Shown here piece by piece: positions 37,446 to 47,084 of a stretch of 64,000 bases of DNA; position 1 is the first letter of the stretch, and the number at the start of each line of letters is the position of its first letter. The position numbers were made by a program, and so were the translations under genes. The DNA comes from Halolamina pelagica. Lineage in GTDB: Archaea > Halobacteriota > Halobacteria > Halobacteriales > Haloferacaceae. The notes under the pieces were generated by a model. That model was not told the origin of the DNA, did no database searches, and saw only the letters and a program-made list of their open reading frames with translations. Where the stretch lies: NCBI RefSeq assembly GCF_001307315.1, contig NZ_LGUC01000001.1:2542001-2606000 (forward strand), in the 5' to 3' direction.

Positions 37446-38692
37446 ATGTCTAGTGTAAATGCCGATCAAGAGGTTGTTGAACAGGGTGGGGAGTACCAGA
37501 TAGAGCAGGAGCCAGGGCTAAACGAGCGGCGGGCGGGGACAGCGTGCTGTTGCCGGCCGACAGCGAAGCGACCCCGCAGATCTCGCTCGTGATGCCCACG
37601 CTCAACGAGGAGGAAGGCATCCGGGAGTGCATCCAGCGAGCGAAAAACGCGTTTCGTGACCTCGGCGTCCAGGCCGAGATCATCGTCTCGGACAGTTCGA
37701 CCGACCGAACACCCGAGATCGCCCGGGAGGAGGGCGCCATCGTCGTCGAACCAGACGGGAAAGGGTACGGCTACGCCTACCGCTATGCGTTCGACAAGGC
37801 CCGAGCCGACGTGATCGCGATGGGCGACGCCGACACGACCTACGACTTCGAAGAACTCCCGAAGCTGTACGAACTCGTCGCCAACGGCGACGCCGATATG
37901 GCGATGGGGAGCCGTCTCGAGGGAGAGATCAAGCCCGGTGCAATGCCGACCCTCCACCAGTACGTTGGGAATCCGCTCCTGACGAAGTTCCTGAACACGT
38001 TCTACGGCGCCGGTGTTAGTGACGCCCACTCAGGGATGCGTGTGTTCACCCGCGACGCCTGGGAGGAAATGGGCTGTGAGACAACGGGGATGGAGTTCGC
38101 CTCCGAGATGATCATGCAGGCCGGCGCCGCCGACCTGAAGATCGAAGAACTTCCGATCGTTTATCACGAGCGTGAGGGCGAGGAGACCCTTGAGAGCTTC
38201 AAAGACGGCTGGCGGCACGTCCGGTTCATGCTCCTGAACGCGCCGGGGTATCTGTTCTCGGTGCCGGGGATGGTGCTTGGCCTGTTCGGAATGCTGCTGA
38301 TGGCTGGCGTCGCCTTCGGTGTTCCCGGGAGTTCGGTGACGCTGGGTCCGAACACGATGATTGCGGGGAGCCTGTTCACGATCGTCGGGTATCAGGTGGC
38401 GTCGATGGGTGCGTTCGCGACGGTGAGTGGCGACCCTATCAGGAAGCCTGATGATCCCGTGACGGAGTTCGTCGTCGAGCGTCTGAGCCTTGAACGCGGG
38501 GCGACGGCCGGGATCGTGGTTGGTGGCGCCGGTGCGGTGTATGCCGGCTACCTGGTTGTGACGTGGGCTCAGAGTGGGTTCAAGTCAGTGCCGTTTACCG
38601 TCGCGTCGCTCCTGGCGTTCACCGCGATCGTCATCGGCGTCCAGACGGTGTTCTCCGCGTTCTTCATGAGCGCGGTGGCAAGTTCGCGGTAG
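37446..38692 (+). CDS. aglJ: AglJ-like dolichyl-phosphate glycosyltransferase (probable one-base frameshift)
   Basis: GT2 enzyme of the haloarchaeal AglJ type, which loads the first hexose on dolichyl phosphate for N-glycosylation. Core motifs: ISLVMPTLNEEEGI, the nucleotide-binding AEIIVSDSSTDRT, metal-binding MGDADTTYD and the acceptor-site region SDAHSGMRVFTRDA. About four C-terminal membrane helices begin near LLNAPGYLFSVPGMVLG. A well placed GGAGG lies upstream of ATG 37446, but this start is in a different frame from the core; one missing G in the runs at about 37483-37486 or 37535-37538 would join them (415 residues). Otherwise GTG 37544 must be used. First gene inside the left inverted repeat. 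Confidence 0.82.
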
Positions 38693-38764
38693 ATCGGGAA
38701 CTGCTCGTTGTCCGAGATTCCTGATCGCTCGGCTCGTGTTACAGTCGAGAGGGAGACACCCGAC

Positions 38765-38916
38765 ACCGAGTGAAACCGTGGTTTGGCGTGTGTTCGGACG
38801 GGGTTAACCCCGTAACGAGTGTATTCAAGGGGAGTGGTAAACGTGGGTTATCACTCGGTGCACGGTGTGGGGTGAGTGGGGGTTTGCTGTGGTACTCGGT
38901 TTGTGTTTCACTCGGT
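38765..38916. repeat. GT-rich intergenic segment bounded by a 12-base inverted repeat
   Basis: ACCGAGTGAAAC (38765-38776) and its exact complement GTTTCACTCGGT (38905-38916) bound a strongly G/T-biased 150-base stretch. Inside is a perfect 16-base palindrome ACGGGGTTAACCCCGT at 38798-38813. It lies upstream of a hypothetical gene whose start is unclear. Could be a regulatory region or the footprint of a lost element. Confidence 0.55.
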
Positions 38917-39617
38917 TCAGGGAGTGTCTCTTGGGTAGGGACCACTGTAGAGTTAGATGTACGTTCTGTTCATCGCTACCACGGCAGCCCCTCGTACACG
39001 ATGCTGTCGCGGCGACCATCGACGACGGCCGGGAATTAGGGCCGATTCTCACGCCCGAAGACCGACCACGCGGGATCCTCTCCCCGACCGACCGGGAGTA
39101 TCTCTGCGGACACAAGGAGTACGCCCAACCCCAGACGGATGCGAATAGACGGCAGGCCATCCGCGAACGGGTCGTGAACGGGCTCAAGGACTTCGCGCTA
39201 CTGAGCGTTCTCCTCGACCCCGGGAAACGGGAGAAGGTCTTCGCGGAACTCGGGCTTGAAGAGACCGACGAGGCCCTTGCGTCGATGGTCGCGTTTGCGT
39301 ATCTCGGGGTAGGGGGTGATCGTCATCGGTTCGAGACGTGTCTCGAGTACGGTATCATCCAGGGGGCGAACGTCGGCCAATTTTCTGAGTCGGGTGGTCG
39401 GGCGACCAACGCGGACGTGTCCATCTCGGTCGAGTACGACCCCAATATCGAGGCGCTGTATCGGCGTTACGAGGACAGGGAGGAGTTGACTGATGCCGAA
39501 ATTGGGGCGCTGGTTCGGGCCGGTAGAATTGGTGGGGATGATCTCGAGGAATCGGCCGAGTCGTCCGGAGGGTTTCCCGGTGTGTTTGTGGGGAAGGGAG
39601 CTGAAACTGGGGAGTAA
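38865..39617 (+). CDS. Haloarchaeal hypothetical protein, start uncertain
   Basis: The conserved-looking part begins near 38991 (AVAATIDDGRELGPILTPED) and contains RGILSPTDREYLCGHKEYAQ followed by a basic helix, then an alpha-helical acidic region to the end (250 residues for the longest reading). I recall the LSPTDREYL block from haloarchaeal hypothetical proteins that often sit in surface-glycan and mobile regions; no function is known. No good ATG lies just before the conserved part: the frame offers only GTG at 38865 in GT-rich DNA that does not look coding. The native start may be lost, so the gene may be a 5'-damaged remnant. Confidence 0.55.
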   Translation: MWGEWGFAVVLGLCFTRFRECLLGRDHCRVRCTFCSSLPRQPLVHDAVAATIDDGRELGPILTPEDRPRGILSPTDREYLCGHKEYAQPQTDANRRQAIRERVVNGLKDFALLSVLLDPGKREKVFAELGLEETDEALASMVAFAYLGVGGDRHRFETCLEYGIIQGANVGQFSESGGRATNADVSISVEYDPNIEALYRRYEDREELTDAEIGALVRAGRIGGDDLEESAESSGGFPGVFVGKGAETGE

Positions 39618-39649
39618 CGTGAACGTTGGATGTTGTGAAGGGCTGGTTT

Positions 39650-40789
39650 TCACCAGGATCCGTCGATGGCACTTTGATAAGCAGTTTCAGCCTGGTCCGC
39701 GACTGCGTCCCAGTCATATCGCTGCGCGCGTTTGACGGGGTCGGAAGATGGTCGGGCACCGCAAAGTGCCGCTTCAAGTGTCTTCGTGAGGGCGTCGACG
39801 GTTGGCTCGACGAGGAAACCGGCGTGGCCGATGACCTCGTCAGCGGCGGAGTCGGGATGGTCGGCGCCGATGACGGTGCAGCCGGCGGCCATTGCCTCGG
39901 CGTAGGTGATGCCGAAGCCCTCACGCGTGCTCGGGGAGGCGAACACGTCCGCGGCGCGCATGTGGCCCAGGACGTCCTCGTAGTCGTCGAGGAAGCCGAG
40001 GAACTGGACTCGGTCGGCGTGGCTGAGCGTCCGGTGGTTGGCTTCGAGGCGCTCGCGCTCCGGGCCGTCGCCGATGATTCCCAGGGTGACGTCGTGGTCG
40101 GCGGCGACGGCGTCGAACGCCTCGAGCAGCTGGTCGACGTTCTTGTGCTCGATGAGGCGGCCGGCGAAGAGCACATCGTAGCCCTGCTCGGGGAGTGGGG
40201 CGTTCTGGATTTGCTCCACGTCGATGCCGTTGGGGATGGTGCGGATGCGGTCGCGTGGGGGACCGATTTCCGCGAGGCGGTCGGCGGTGATGCCCGAGAC
40301 GGCGATGGTGTGCTGTGGAGTCCTGGCGGTGATGCGCTCGGTGAGTTTCCCGAAGGGCGCGAGGTGGCCGAGGTACTCGGTCCAGTAGTCGCCCCAGACC
40401 TCGTGCCAGGTGGTGACCAGTGGGGTGTCGGTGCCGACGGTGGCGAGCTTGGCGGCGAGTACGGGGAAGTACGGGAAGACTGAGGCGACCACGAGGTCGT
40501 GTTCGTCGTTTCGGAGGTGTTTGTTCAGTGGGTGGATGGCGCGGGCGGCGAAGTCCAGGGCCTCGGTGATAGATCGGCGATCGTTGGTGTAGAGTTCGGT
40601 TTCGGGGGCGACGGCGCGGAGCGTCATGCCCTCGTGGGTGGTTTCTGCCGGGCCGTCCCAGAAGTGCCGGCCGTAGATGGTTACGTCGTGGCCTTTGTCG
40701 GCGAGGCGGGTGCCGATCTCGTGGATGCGTTTCTCGGCGCCGCCGGTGACGAATGGGTAGACGACGTTACTGACGAAGGCGACGCGCAT
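39650..40789 (-). CDS. Glycosyltransferase family 4 (GT-B) protein
   Basis: A 379-residue GT-B glycosyltransferase. The N-terminal domain begins MRVAFVSNVVYPFVTGGAEKRIHE, with the Gly-rich acceptor loop. The donor-binding domain contains RTIPNGIDVEQ, VLFAGRLIEHKNVDQLLEAF and the E-x7-E motif EGFGITYAEAMAAGC near residue 295. Retaining transfer from a nucleotide sugar to a lipid-linked glycan at the cytoplasmic face is expected. It is the only GT4 enzyme in the window and is convergent with the preceding hypothetical gene. Confidence 0.93.
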   Translation of the reverse strand: MRVAFVSNVVYPFVTGGAEKRIHEIGTRLADKGHDVTIYGRHFWDGPAETTHEGMTLRAVAPETELYTNDRRSITEALDFAARAIHPLNKHLRNDEHDLVVASVFPYFPVLAAKLATVGTDTPLVTTWHEVWGDYWTEYLGHLAPFGKLTERITARTPQHTIAVSGITADRLAEIGPPRDRIRTIPNGIDVEQIQNAPLPEQGYDVLFAGRLIEHKNVDQLLEAFDAVAADHDVTLGIIGDGPERERLEANHRTLSHADRVQFLGFLDDYEDVLGHMRAADVFASPSTREGFGITYAEAMAAGCTVIGADHPDSAADEVIGHAGFLVEPTVDALTKTLEAALCGARPSSDPVKRAQRYDWDAVADQAETAYQSAIDGSW

Positions 40790-40889
40790 TCTTGTCGAGG
40801 ATGTCGGTGTGTTGGGAATACTGTTTCGGACCGGTCGTCATGCTCGCAGTGACCCCAAGTACGTATACTCCCATCCTGAAAGGAGTGCT

Positions 40890-41252
40890 ATGAGTATCGC
40901 ACTGACTCACTTCGCGTTCGGCGCGTTGTGTATGACCCTCCTCCTTGCGTACCTCCCTGTCCGTACCCGGTACTTCATGGCGCTCTCGGTCGCCAGCTGC
41001 GTCTGGGCGATGATGCCGGACTTCTGGCGGGTGAGCCCCGTCTACGAGACCGCGTTGCGAAACCTGGGCCACTCGGCATTCGGGTATGTGTTCTGGCTCC
41101 ACCCGCTGTTCGACAAGGCGGATGCGAGTGACTCCTACCGATTGGCGGCCGTGATGGTCGGCGTCTACTTCCTCGTGGGAATGCTCTACGCGGAGCGCCA
41201 TCAGGACGAGCCGATGCTCCGGGTCGACGTGGAGCGGTTTCGGAACTGGTGA
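40890..41252 (+). CDS. Small membrane protein in the glycan locus
   Basis: A 120-residue protein with three hydrophobic segments (MSIALTHFAFGALCMTLLLAYL, YFMALSVASCVWAMMPDFW, LAAVMVGVYFLVGMLYA) and histidines in HFAFG and LGHSAFGYVFWLHPLFD, a pattern reminiscent of DUF457/YdjM-like metal-dependent membrane proteins. A ribosome-binding site AGGAG lies five bases before the ATG. It precedes the first sulfatase-fold gene by 75 bases on the same strand and may be co-transcribed. Confidence 0.65.
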   Translation: MSIALTHFAFGALCMTLLLAYLPVRTRYFMALSVASCVWAMMPDFWRVSPVYETALRNLGHSAFGYVFWLHPLFDKADASDSYRLAAVMVGVYFLVGMLYAERHQDEPMLRVDVERFRNW

Positions 41253-41327
41253 CACGGCTGAGTGGTTTGCTTCTCGATAGGTCGGAACGCAAAGTTATTA
41301 GCCACGTAGTGGTCTTTCTCCTTCACG

Positions 41328-42584
41328 ATGACTGCGGACTGGGAGAACGTAATCCTGCTCTCGGCCGACGCGCTGCGAGCGGACCACCTCTCCTGTTACG
41401 GCTACGAACGAGAAACGACTCCTGTCCTCGACGAGCTGGCGGAGGAGAGTATCCGGTTCACGAACGCGTACAGTGCGAGCTCGCACACGCGTGAGGCTGT
41501 TCCGGCCCTTTTGACCGGGGAGTACCCCGACGTCGCCGTCGATTCGGGGTATCACCTCGCGACGGAGACGGTGGCGTCGACGCTCTCCGAGAGGGGGTTC
41601 GCGACTGGTGGATTCCACTCGAACCCGTTCGTCTCGCGAGCGTATGGATTCGACGAGGGGTTTGACCACTTCGACGACGACCTCCATCTGGGCCAGCACA
41701 AACTGATCGCGCTGGCCCAGCGGGCGCTGGACAAGCTCCGGAATCGGCATTACGCCCGTGCTGAGGAGATCAACGAACGGTCGTTGAACTGGGTGGATTC
41801 GTTGGAGGAGGACCAGCCGTTCTTCCTCTGGAACCACTACATGGACACCCACGGACCGTACGAGCCGCCGGGGGAGTACGCAACGCTGTACGCGGATGAT
41901 GGACTGTCAGGACGTGATGCGCAGTCGCTGTATCAGCAGGCTATCGACAATCCAGAGTCGATTACTGAAGAGGAGCGGAAGCTGTTGGTTAATCTCTACG
42001 ACGGGGAGATTCGGTACAACGACATGCGGATCGGGGAGTTCTTGAACGAGCTTCGGGAGCGTGAGTTACTGGAGGAGTCGCTGTTGATTGTAACGTCCGA
42101 TCATGGGGATGCCTTCGGAGAACATGGCTATTACGAGCATCCGCGGTATCTGCATGAGGAGATTACGAAGGTGCCGCTCATGGTGCGGCCGCCAGGTGGC
42201 CGCAGCGAGGTAGTGAAGGCGCCTGCGAGTACGCTAGATGTCGTTCCGACTGCAGAGGCGGTTGCCGGCCGCGAAGTTGAGCTGTCGCTATTAGAAGATC
42301 TTGAAGACGACCGAAGAGTGTTCTCACAGGTTCGTGGGGAAGACGTCAATAGCCATCTCCGGCGATACGCCCTCTGGACCAGCGAGGATGTGTGCTTTTG
42401 TGAGTGGGACCCCTACACGGAAGAAATACGAGTTACCGAAACGACAGCCCGGTCGCTTGAGGCCGAACTAGAAGCACACGTCAAACAGCGGATACGCGTC
42501 GAGAACAGCCCAGAGGCTGCGGGGGAGGGCGACGTGGACGAAGAAATTGAACGGCGGTTAGAAGCACTTGGGTATAAAGGTTGA
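41328..42584 (+). CDS. Sulfatase-fold (alkaline phosphatase superfamily) protein
   Basis: A 418-residue soluble protein with the metal-binding start NVILLSADALRADHLSCYGY and the second metal site LLIVTSDHGDAFGEHGYYEHPRYLHEE, both standard for the superfamily. At the nucleophile position, counted seven residues before LLTG, there is Thr (SSHTREAVPALLTGEYP) rather than Cys or Ser, so formylglycine sulfatase chemistry is unlikely; phosphatase or phosphotransferase-like chemistry is possible. Many haloarchaeal glycan clusters carry such genes, perhaps acting on sulfated or phosphorylated sugars. No signal peptide, so it acts in the cytoplasm. Confidence 0.88.
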   Translation: MTADWENVILLSADALRADHLSCYGYERETTPVLDELAEESIRFTNAYSASSHTREAVPALLTGEYPDVAVDSGYHLATETVASTLSERGFATGGFHSNPFVSRAYGFDEGFDHFDDDLHLGQHKLIALAQRALDKLRNRHYARAEEINERSLNWVDSLEEDQPFFLWNHYMDTHGPYEPPGEYATLYADDGLSGRDAQSLYQQAIDNPESITEEERKLLVNLYDGEIRYNDMRIGEFLNELRERELLEESLLIVTSDHGDAFGEHGYYEHPRYLHEEITKVPLMVRPPGGRSEVVKAPASTLDVVPTAEAVAGREVELSLLEDLEDDRRVFSQVRGEDVNSHLRRYALWTSEDVCFCEWDPYTEEIRVTETTARSLEAELEAHVKQRIRVENSPEAAGEGDVDEEIERRLEALGYKG

Positions 42585-42830
42585 AAATGAAATGAACATA
42601 CCGTACTATCGAGAGAGTTTCCATCATATGTCTTCAGTAGCATCTCGTACCGCGATGGTTAGTCAAGCCTAGAAGGTCACACGAAATGATTTCTGCTGAC
42701 CAAGGTCAAAATCCCATACCTTAGCGAAAGTAAGACTGGATTGGTTTGGGTTCTGTGGAGTGCGGACAGACACACAAGTGAGCGATGAAGTCAGTAGATG
42801 ATATTGGGGCGAACCTTTGTTCAATAGGGC

Positions 42831-44177
42831 CTATGAAATATAGCCCAGATCAGACAGCCGATCCTGTGTTTCTTTATCAATCTCTTGTTGAGGGCCTGAA
42901 TGACCACGGTTTGGGAAGTGTTTGTTCAACGACTCAACAACACCCTTGTTTTCTGTGACTTCGCCACATTCGCGGTCAATAAGGATGTAATCATCGGACT
43001 CTGACACTCTCGTCAGCATCCATCGGTCGGTGACGACCGCCTGTTGGTCCAACCCATGTCCAATTTCGCCTGCATGTGCCACGCGCTCCTCCATAATCTC
43101 CGAGAATTGTTGGCCATCAAACTGCAAGCTGGAGGGATCTTCGACACCTGATTCAGAGAGAATGTTCGGGGCGATATCCACTGTGGAGACAACACCATCA
43201 GCTGCTTTGACTCCATCCATAAACAACGGGACATCAAGCACTTCTGGGATGAGAGCGTGTCCGTGCCCAACCCCATAGATACCTCGTTTCCCAGCGAAAT
43301 ATTGTTCGCTTAATTCGACTCGGTCCCACATCTCCTCTCCGTGGTCGCTTGTTATTACGACGAGTGCATCATCTGGAAGGTGTGACATGAGCCGGTTTAA
43401 TTGCTGATCTACAAAATAGAGTGCCGTATCATATAATTTCTTTCGGGCTTCCCGATACTGATTAAACCCAGGGCCAAAGTTTGCCTGTTGATATCTCCAT
43501 CGGCGCAACCCGTCTACGTCCGGAATATCACCGAACGGTTTCTCGTTTGGTACCGTAAGAGGCTCATGTAAATCACCGAGATGAAGATAGGAGAATCGAG
43601 GTCCTTCAGTCTGTTCCCACCATTCAAGAAACTCTGAAACAAGTTCGTCCGCAGGCGTCTCATGTGCAATCTTACAGTGTGGAAGATGTCCGCGAACAGA
43701 AAGCTCTGCGGTGGCAATCGCCGTTGAGAAATATGTCTCATAGCCAGCAGCATCAAACAATTCGGGTAGCAATATCGTTTCATCCAGCAATGAGGTCATT
43801 TCACCATCATCAGATCCACGATCCCGGTAATCACCGACGTATCCCGCGCCGTGGTTATGTGGGAATAGCCCCGAGAGGATGCTAGGAACTGCCGCATATG
43901 TCCAGGGTGCAGCAGATACAGCTGTCCGGTGCATATCAATTGTATCTAAGAATGGGGTCGTTTGTCGATGGTAACCGGTGCGCGAGAGGCGATCGGCTCG
44001 CAGACAATCAATAACGACGATAACGACATCACGGCCATTCAAATGTAACTTAGGAATGTCTCCCCGAGAAGACTGTTGGAACCTATTCCACCGATTGATT
44101 GCAAACGAATAGTAGGGGAGAGCATGCTTCGTAAGCTGATCCCGTATGGAATCAAGTAACCCTGAATCTTCACTCAT
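42831..44177 (-). CDS. Second sulfatase-fold protein, AT-rich gene
   Basis: A 448-residue member of the same superfamily as the previous gene but of clearly different base composition. Metal site DVVIVVIDCLRADRLSRTGYHR, nucleophile region SAAPWTYAAVPSILSGLFPHN with Thr at the usual Cys/Ser position, and second metal site DALVVITSDHGEEMWDRV followed by GVGHGHALIPEVLDVPLFM. The N-terminal 45 residues form a helical, membrane-associated-looking extension. It is oriented toward the first copy, and its AT-richness marks the start of the transferred-looking part of the locus. Confidence 0.88.
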   Translation of the reverse strand: MSEDSGLLDSIRDQLTKHALPYYSFAINRWNRFQQSSRGDIPKLHLNGRDVVIVVIDCLRADRLSRTGYHRQTTPFLDTIDMHRTAVSAAPWTYAAVPSILSGLFPHNHGAGYVGDYRDRGSDDGEMTSLLDETILLPELFDAAGYETYFSTAIATAELSVRGHLPHCKIAHETPADELVSEFLEWWEQTEGPRFSYLHLGDLHEPLTVPNEKPFGDIPDVDGLRRWRYQQANFGPGFNQYREARKKLYDTALYFVDQQLNRLMSHLPDDALVVITSDHGEEMWDRVELSEQYFAGKRGIYGVGHGHALIPEVLDVPLFMDGVKAADGVVSTVDIAPNILSESGVEDPSSLQFDGQQFSEIMEERVAHAGEIGHGLDQQAVVTDRWMLTRVSESDDYILIDRECGEVTENKGVVESLNKHFPNRGHSGPQQEIDKETQDRLSDLGYIS

Positions 44178-44202
44178 ATCATATCATCGGATTATTTCAT
44201 TT

Positions 44203-45821
44203 TTAACTCTGTCGTGTGTTACACACATAGTATTCACTTGCCCATATCTGGCTTTTGTTTCCACATGCGTTGTCTGTGATTGTGAGATGGGATTCGCCGA
44301 GAGGACCATGCATAGTGTTCTTGACGTCCGTTTCCAATCGCTCAGTCGAGGCGGCATCATTGGGATTGAATCGCTCGATGGCCATATATTGGTCCCACTC
44401 CGCGTTAGTGTACACACGGTTCATGTCGATTAATGGATTGTCAATATCGTTGCCAAGTGGTGAAATTGGAGATGCTGCAGCGTATCCGCCTGCGGTAATC
44501 AACAAAATCGCAACAGTCGCGCGCTTTAATGCGCCCGTTGGCAGCGTATCCCGGACATATATAAAGAAGACGCTGCCACCGAGTATTAAGAGTGGCCCAA
44601 TAAAGTAAAACATGCGATAGTGGAGTTTGAAGTTGATACTTGCAATCAATGCACCTACTGTTAGAAGGCCTGCTGAGAGCATAGCAACAATGAATGGTGT
44701 CTTGATGATATCGCGCTGACGAACAAGCCGAGCCCAGAGATACACAATTCCGCCGCCCACCCCAAGTCCACAGGTGTACAGCAAGGGATAATACTTAATA
44801 GCTCTTAACGGCGCGCTTAATGTAACTCCGCTTTCAACGTTTCTCCCAACGCTTTGACTCGCCTGCCCTGATGACGGAAGAATGAGTTCCAAAGGATTTG
44901 CGGGAAACTGAAACGTGAAAACGCTCATGAGAACCCCTATGGCTGGGGATCGCCACGCACTCCAGAGAATGTGAATTAGCAGTAATAGCACGGGTGCGAC
45001 AATGATTGCAATCCACCGATTTTGATGGCCAGCATCACTCGCCATTCCTAACCATCTGAGAAAGTAACACCCAAGAAGGATGCCAGTGCTAATTGAAATG
45101 ATTACTGTCGCATAAAAGAAATGCACCCAGACAACACTGAGCAGCAATCCTACTGCGAGGATATTGTATCGTCTGTCGGCGCCGCCAATGGCCGCCAATA
45201 ACACAATTAGAACCACTAGAAATAAAGGAACTGCTAAATGCTCTGATTGTGTGATTGTTGAACTGCGAAGAAAAAGAGGGAACGGAACTGAGAGAATAGC
45301 AGCGACAAGTGCAGCATCTTTGCTGAAAAGATTCCTAGACCCGACTCCATAGATGAGGACTGGTGTGAACGCAGCGACAGCAATTGTAATGCCGCCTGCA
45401 TCGTATAAGCGGACACCAAATGGCACAACGATTCCGTCGCCAGCAACTAACTTACCGATAACCAACTCAATGATGAAAAGCGGAGATGCGTGATACATTC
45501 CGCTCCCTTGTACAAATCCTTCATTTGCCCAGCGGCCTGCTTTTCCCGCCCAATTCTGCACATCGGTTCCCCTGTTGCAATATGCACGAATGGTCCCGCT
45601 CGCAAGAAGAAGCTCAACAAAAGAGTTCCAAGAAGGTATGGGGTATTTGATTGTTTTTCCCCGGTCATGACTCCAAAGAGAAACAAAATGAGCGTGGTTG
45701 CAACGCCCACGTAGACGAACGGCGGTCTAGGAAATGGCGTGCCTAGGAAGGTATATAATGCAACCGTCACTCCAAAAATCGCGAACGCTAGACATATAAT
45801 ATATTTTTCAGTCGATCTCAT
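44203..45821 (-). CDS. Large multi-pass membrane protein, possible GT-C type (one-base frameshift)
   Basis: 539 residues when one base is restored in the C run 45569-45572, which joins HIATGGTDVQNWAGKAGRW. About twelve hydrophobic segments, then a soluble C-terminal tail. The first external loop, with an acidic D before VQNWAGKAGRWANEG and MYHASPLFIIEL, has the position expected for GT-C glycosyltransferases (DxD-like acid after helix 1), but the motif is weak. It could be a lipid-sugar dependent transferase or a polymerase. AT-rich gene between a sulfatase-fold gene and a GT2 gene, all on the minus strand. Confidence 0.7.
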
Positions 45822-45907
45822 GTCTCGGACTCATTTTGTGGCCAATTAACTGATACACTGTTGCATATACATATATCACTTGGAATATTGGTGTATCATG
45901 GGATACT

Positions 45908-46954
45908 TCACTCATTATCGTCTTTCACTGTTTTATAGAAATCTTCTTTGTCCAACCCGATTCCAACGTACTCAGCGAACGACTTGCTCTGAATTTCGGT
46001 CGTCCACTCCATGTTACGACCAGCTTCCCGTTCGCGGAGTCCCCGAACAGCGTACTGCAACTCACACGAGAAGGCACGCGTCGCTTGGACGATTCCATCC
46101 CGCCAGGCTAGAATGAGGTTCCAATAAAGAAAACTCAAAATAAGTATTGGGAGCCCTTTTGCCAGCAGTGTCAGCGGGAAGTGCTTTGTCAGCATTTTTG
46201 CCCTGTTGATGTTCTGGTGGTATATCTGGAAGCTGTTCTTCCCGTAGTCAACTTTTTGCTTGACACTTTGGGAGAACCCGTGGAAAACGACCGAATCGGG
46301 TTCGTAAAGAACCGTCCAGCCATCCTCTTGGAGCCTGAGACAGAACTCAAGGTCCTCAACATACATAAAAAAGTCTTCATCGAAGCCACCTAGCTCGTCG
46401 AACACAGCGCAGTCAACAAGCATAGCACAGCCCGACCCCCAGAGTGTCTCGCAAGTCTCATCCGGTACCTCTTCAGCCCCAACTGGACGAAGATGATGTG
46501 GATGCCACCCGAATCCAAGTTCGTCAAGCGCACCGATGCCCTTGTCTATTAGATCGTGGTCATGTTCTAATCGAACCTGTGGAACGACCGCACCAACACT
46601 TGACAACTTCAGGTCCTCAACAAGTTTGGTGACGGTGTCGGATATAATGACGGCATCAGAATTTAAAAAGAAAATGTAATCGCCCGTCGCCTTTCTTACC
46701 CCGTAGTTACAGCCACCTGCAAAGCCCCTGTTCTCGGACAGGAAGTGGAGATCAGTGTGCGAAAGCGAGGCGGTGAGCTTGTCTTGATCGGCTTCGTCCG
46801 ATGCATTGTCAACGACTAATATTTCGGTTATTGGATACGCTGACTCTTCCAGTGAATCAACACATCGCTTCGTTAACTCCGCAGTATTGTAGTTTATTAT
46901 AACAGCAGAAACAGTCGGGCTGTGAGTTGCGTTCTCGGACCGGGTCTGTTCCAT
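45908..46954 (-). CDS. Glycosyltransferase family 2, rhamnosyltransferase-like
   Basis: A 348-residue GT-A enzyme starting at ATG 46954 (a GTG precedes it). Motifs: TVSAVIINYNTAELTKRCVDSL, EILVVDNASDE, the donor-binding FLNSDAVIIS with the DxD-like NSDA, and LGGFDEDFFMYVEDLEFCLRL with the catalytic ED. This pattern (WbbL-like) is frequent in rhamnosyltransferases, which fits the complete dTDP-rhamnose pathway downstream. Two hydrophobic helices near the C-terminus (LLAKGLPILILSFLYWNLIL) tether it to the membrane. Confidence 0.9.
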   Translation of the reverse strand: MEQTRSENATHSPTVSAVIINYNTAELTKRCVDSLEESAYPITEILVVDNASDEADQDKLTASLSHTDLHFLSENRGFAGGCNYGVRKATGDYIFFLNSDAVIISDTVTKLVEDLKLSSVGAVVPQVRLEHDHDLIDKGIGALDELGFGWHPHHLRPVGAEEVPDETCETLWGSGCAMLVDCAVFDELGGFDEDFFMYVEDLEFCLRLQEDGWTVLYEPDSVVFHGFSQSVKQKVDYGKNSFQIYHQNINRAKMLTKHFPLTLLAKGLPILILSFLYWNLILAWRDGIVQATRAFSCELQYAVRGLREREAGRNMEWTTEIQSKSFAEYVGIGLDKEDFYKTVKDDNE

Positions 46955-47008
46955 CACCCTAAATCACCTCGCTGCGGTTAAAAACGATTTGGGATTCCTG
47001 TATCGGCA

Positions 47009-47019
47009 CCCCCCCCCCC
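47009..47019. repeat. Run of eleven C between divergent glycan genes
   Basis: An uninterrupted tract of 11 C in otherwise AT-rich DNA, 55 bases from the GT2 start and 66 bases from the DUF616 gene start. Such tracts slip during replication and can change promoter spacing. Given the homopolymer errors elsewhere in this window, the exact length is unreliable. Confidence 0.8.
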
Positions 47020-47084
47020 ACTCATACTTACAACCATACAATTTATATTTGATGTGTAACTACTACGTTGTACAAGGCTATTAA

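Noticed and set aside
41983-41992. A third TGTTGGTTAA inside the sulfatase-fold gene
   Set aside because: Only one arm is present, no TTAACCAACA lies upstream, and it codes for the conserved LLVNLYDGE stretch; I treat it as chance.
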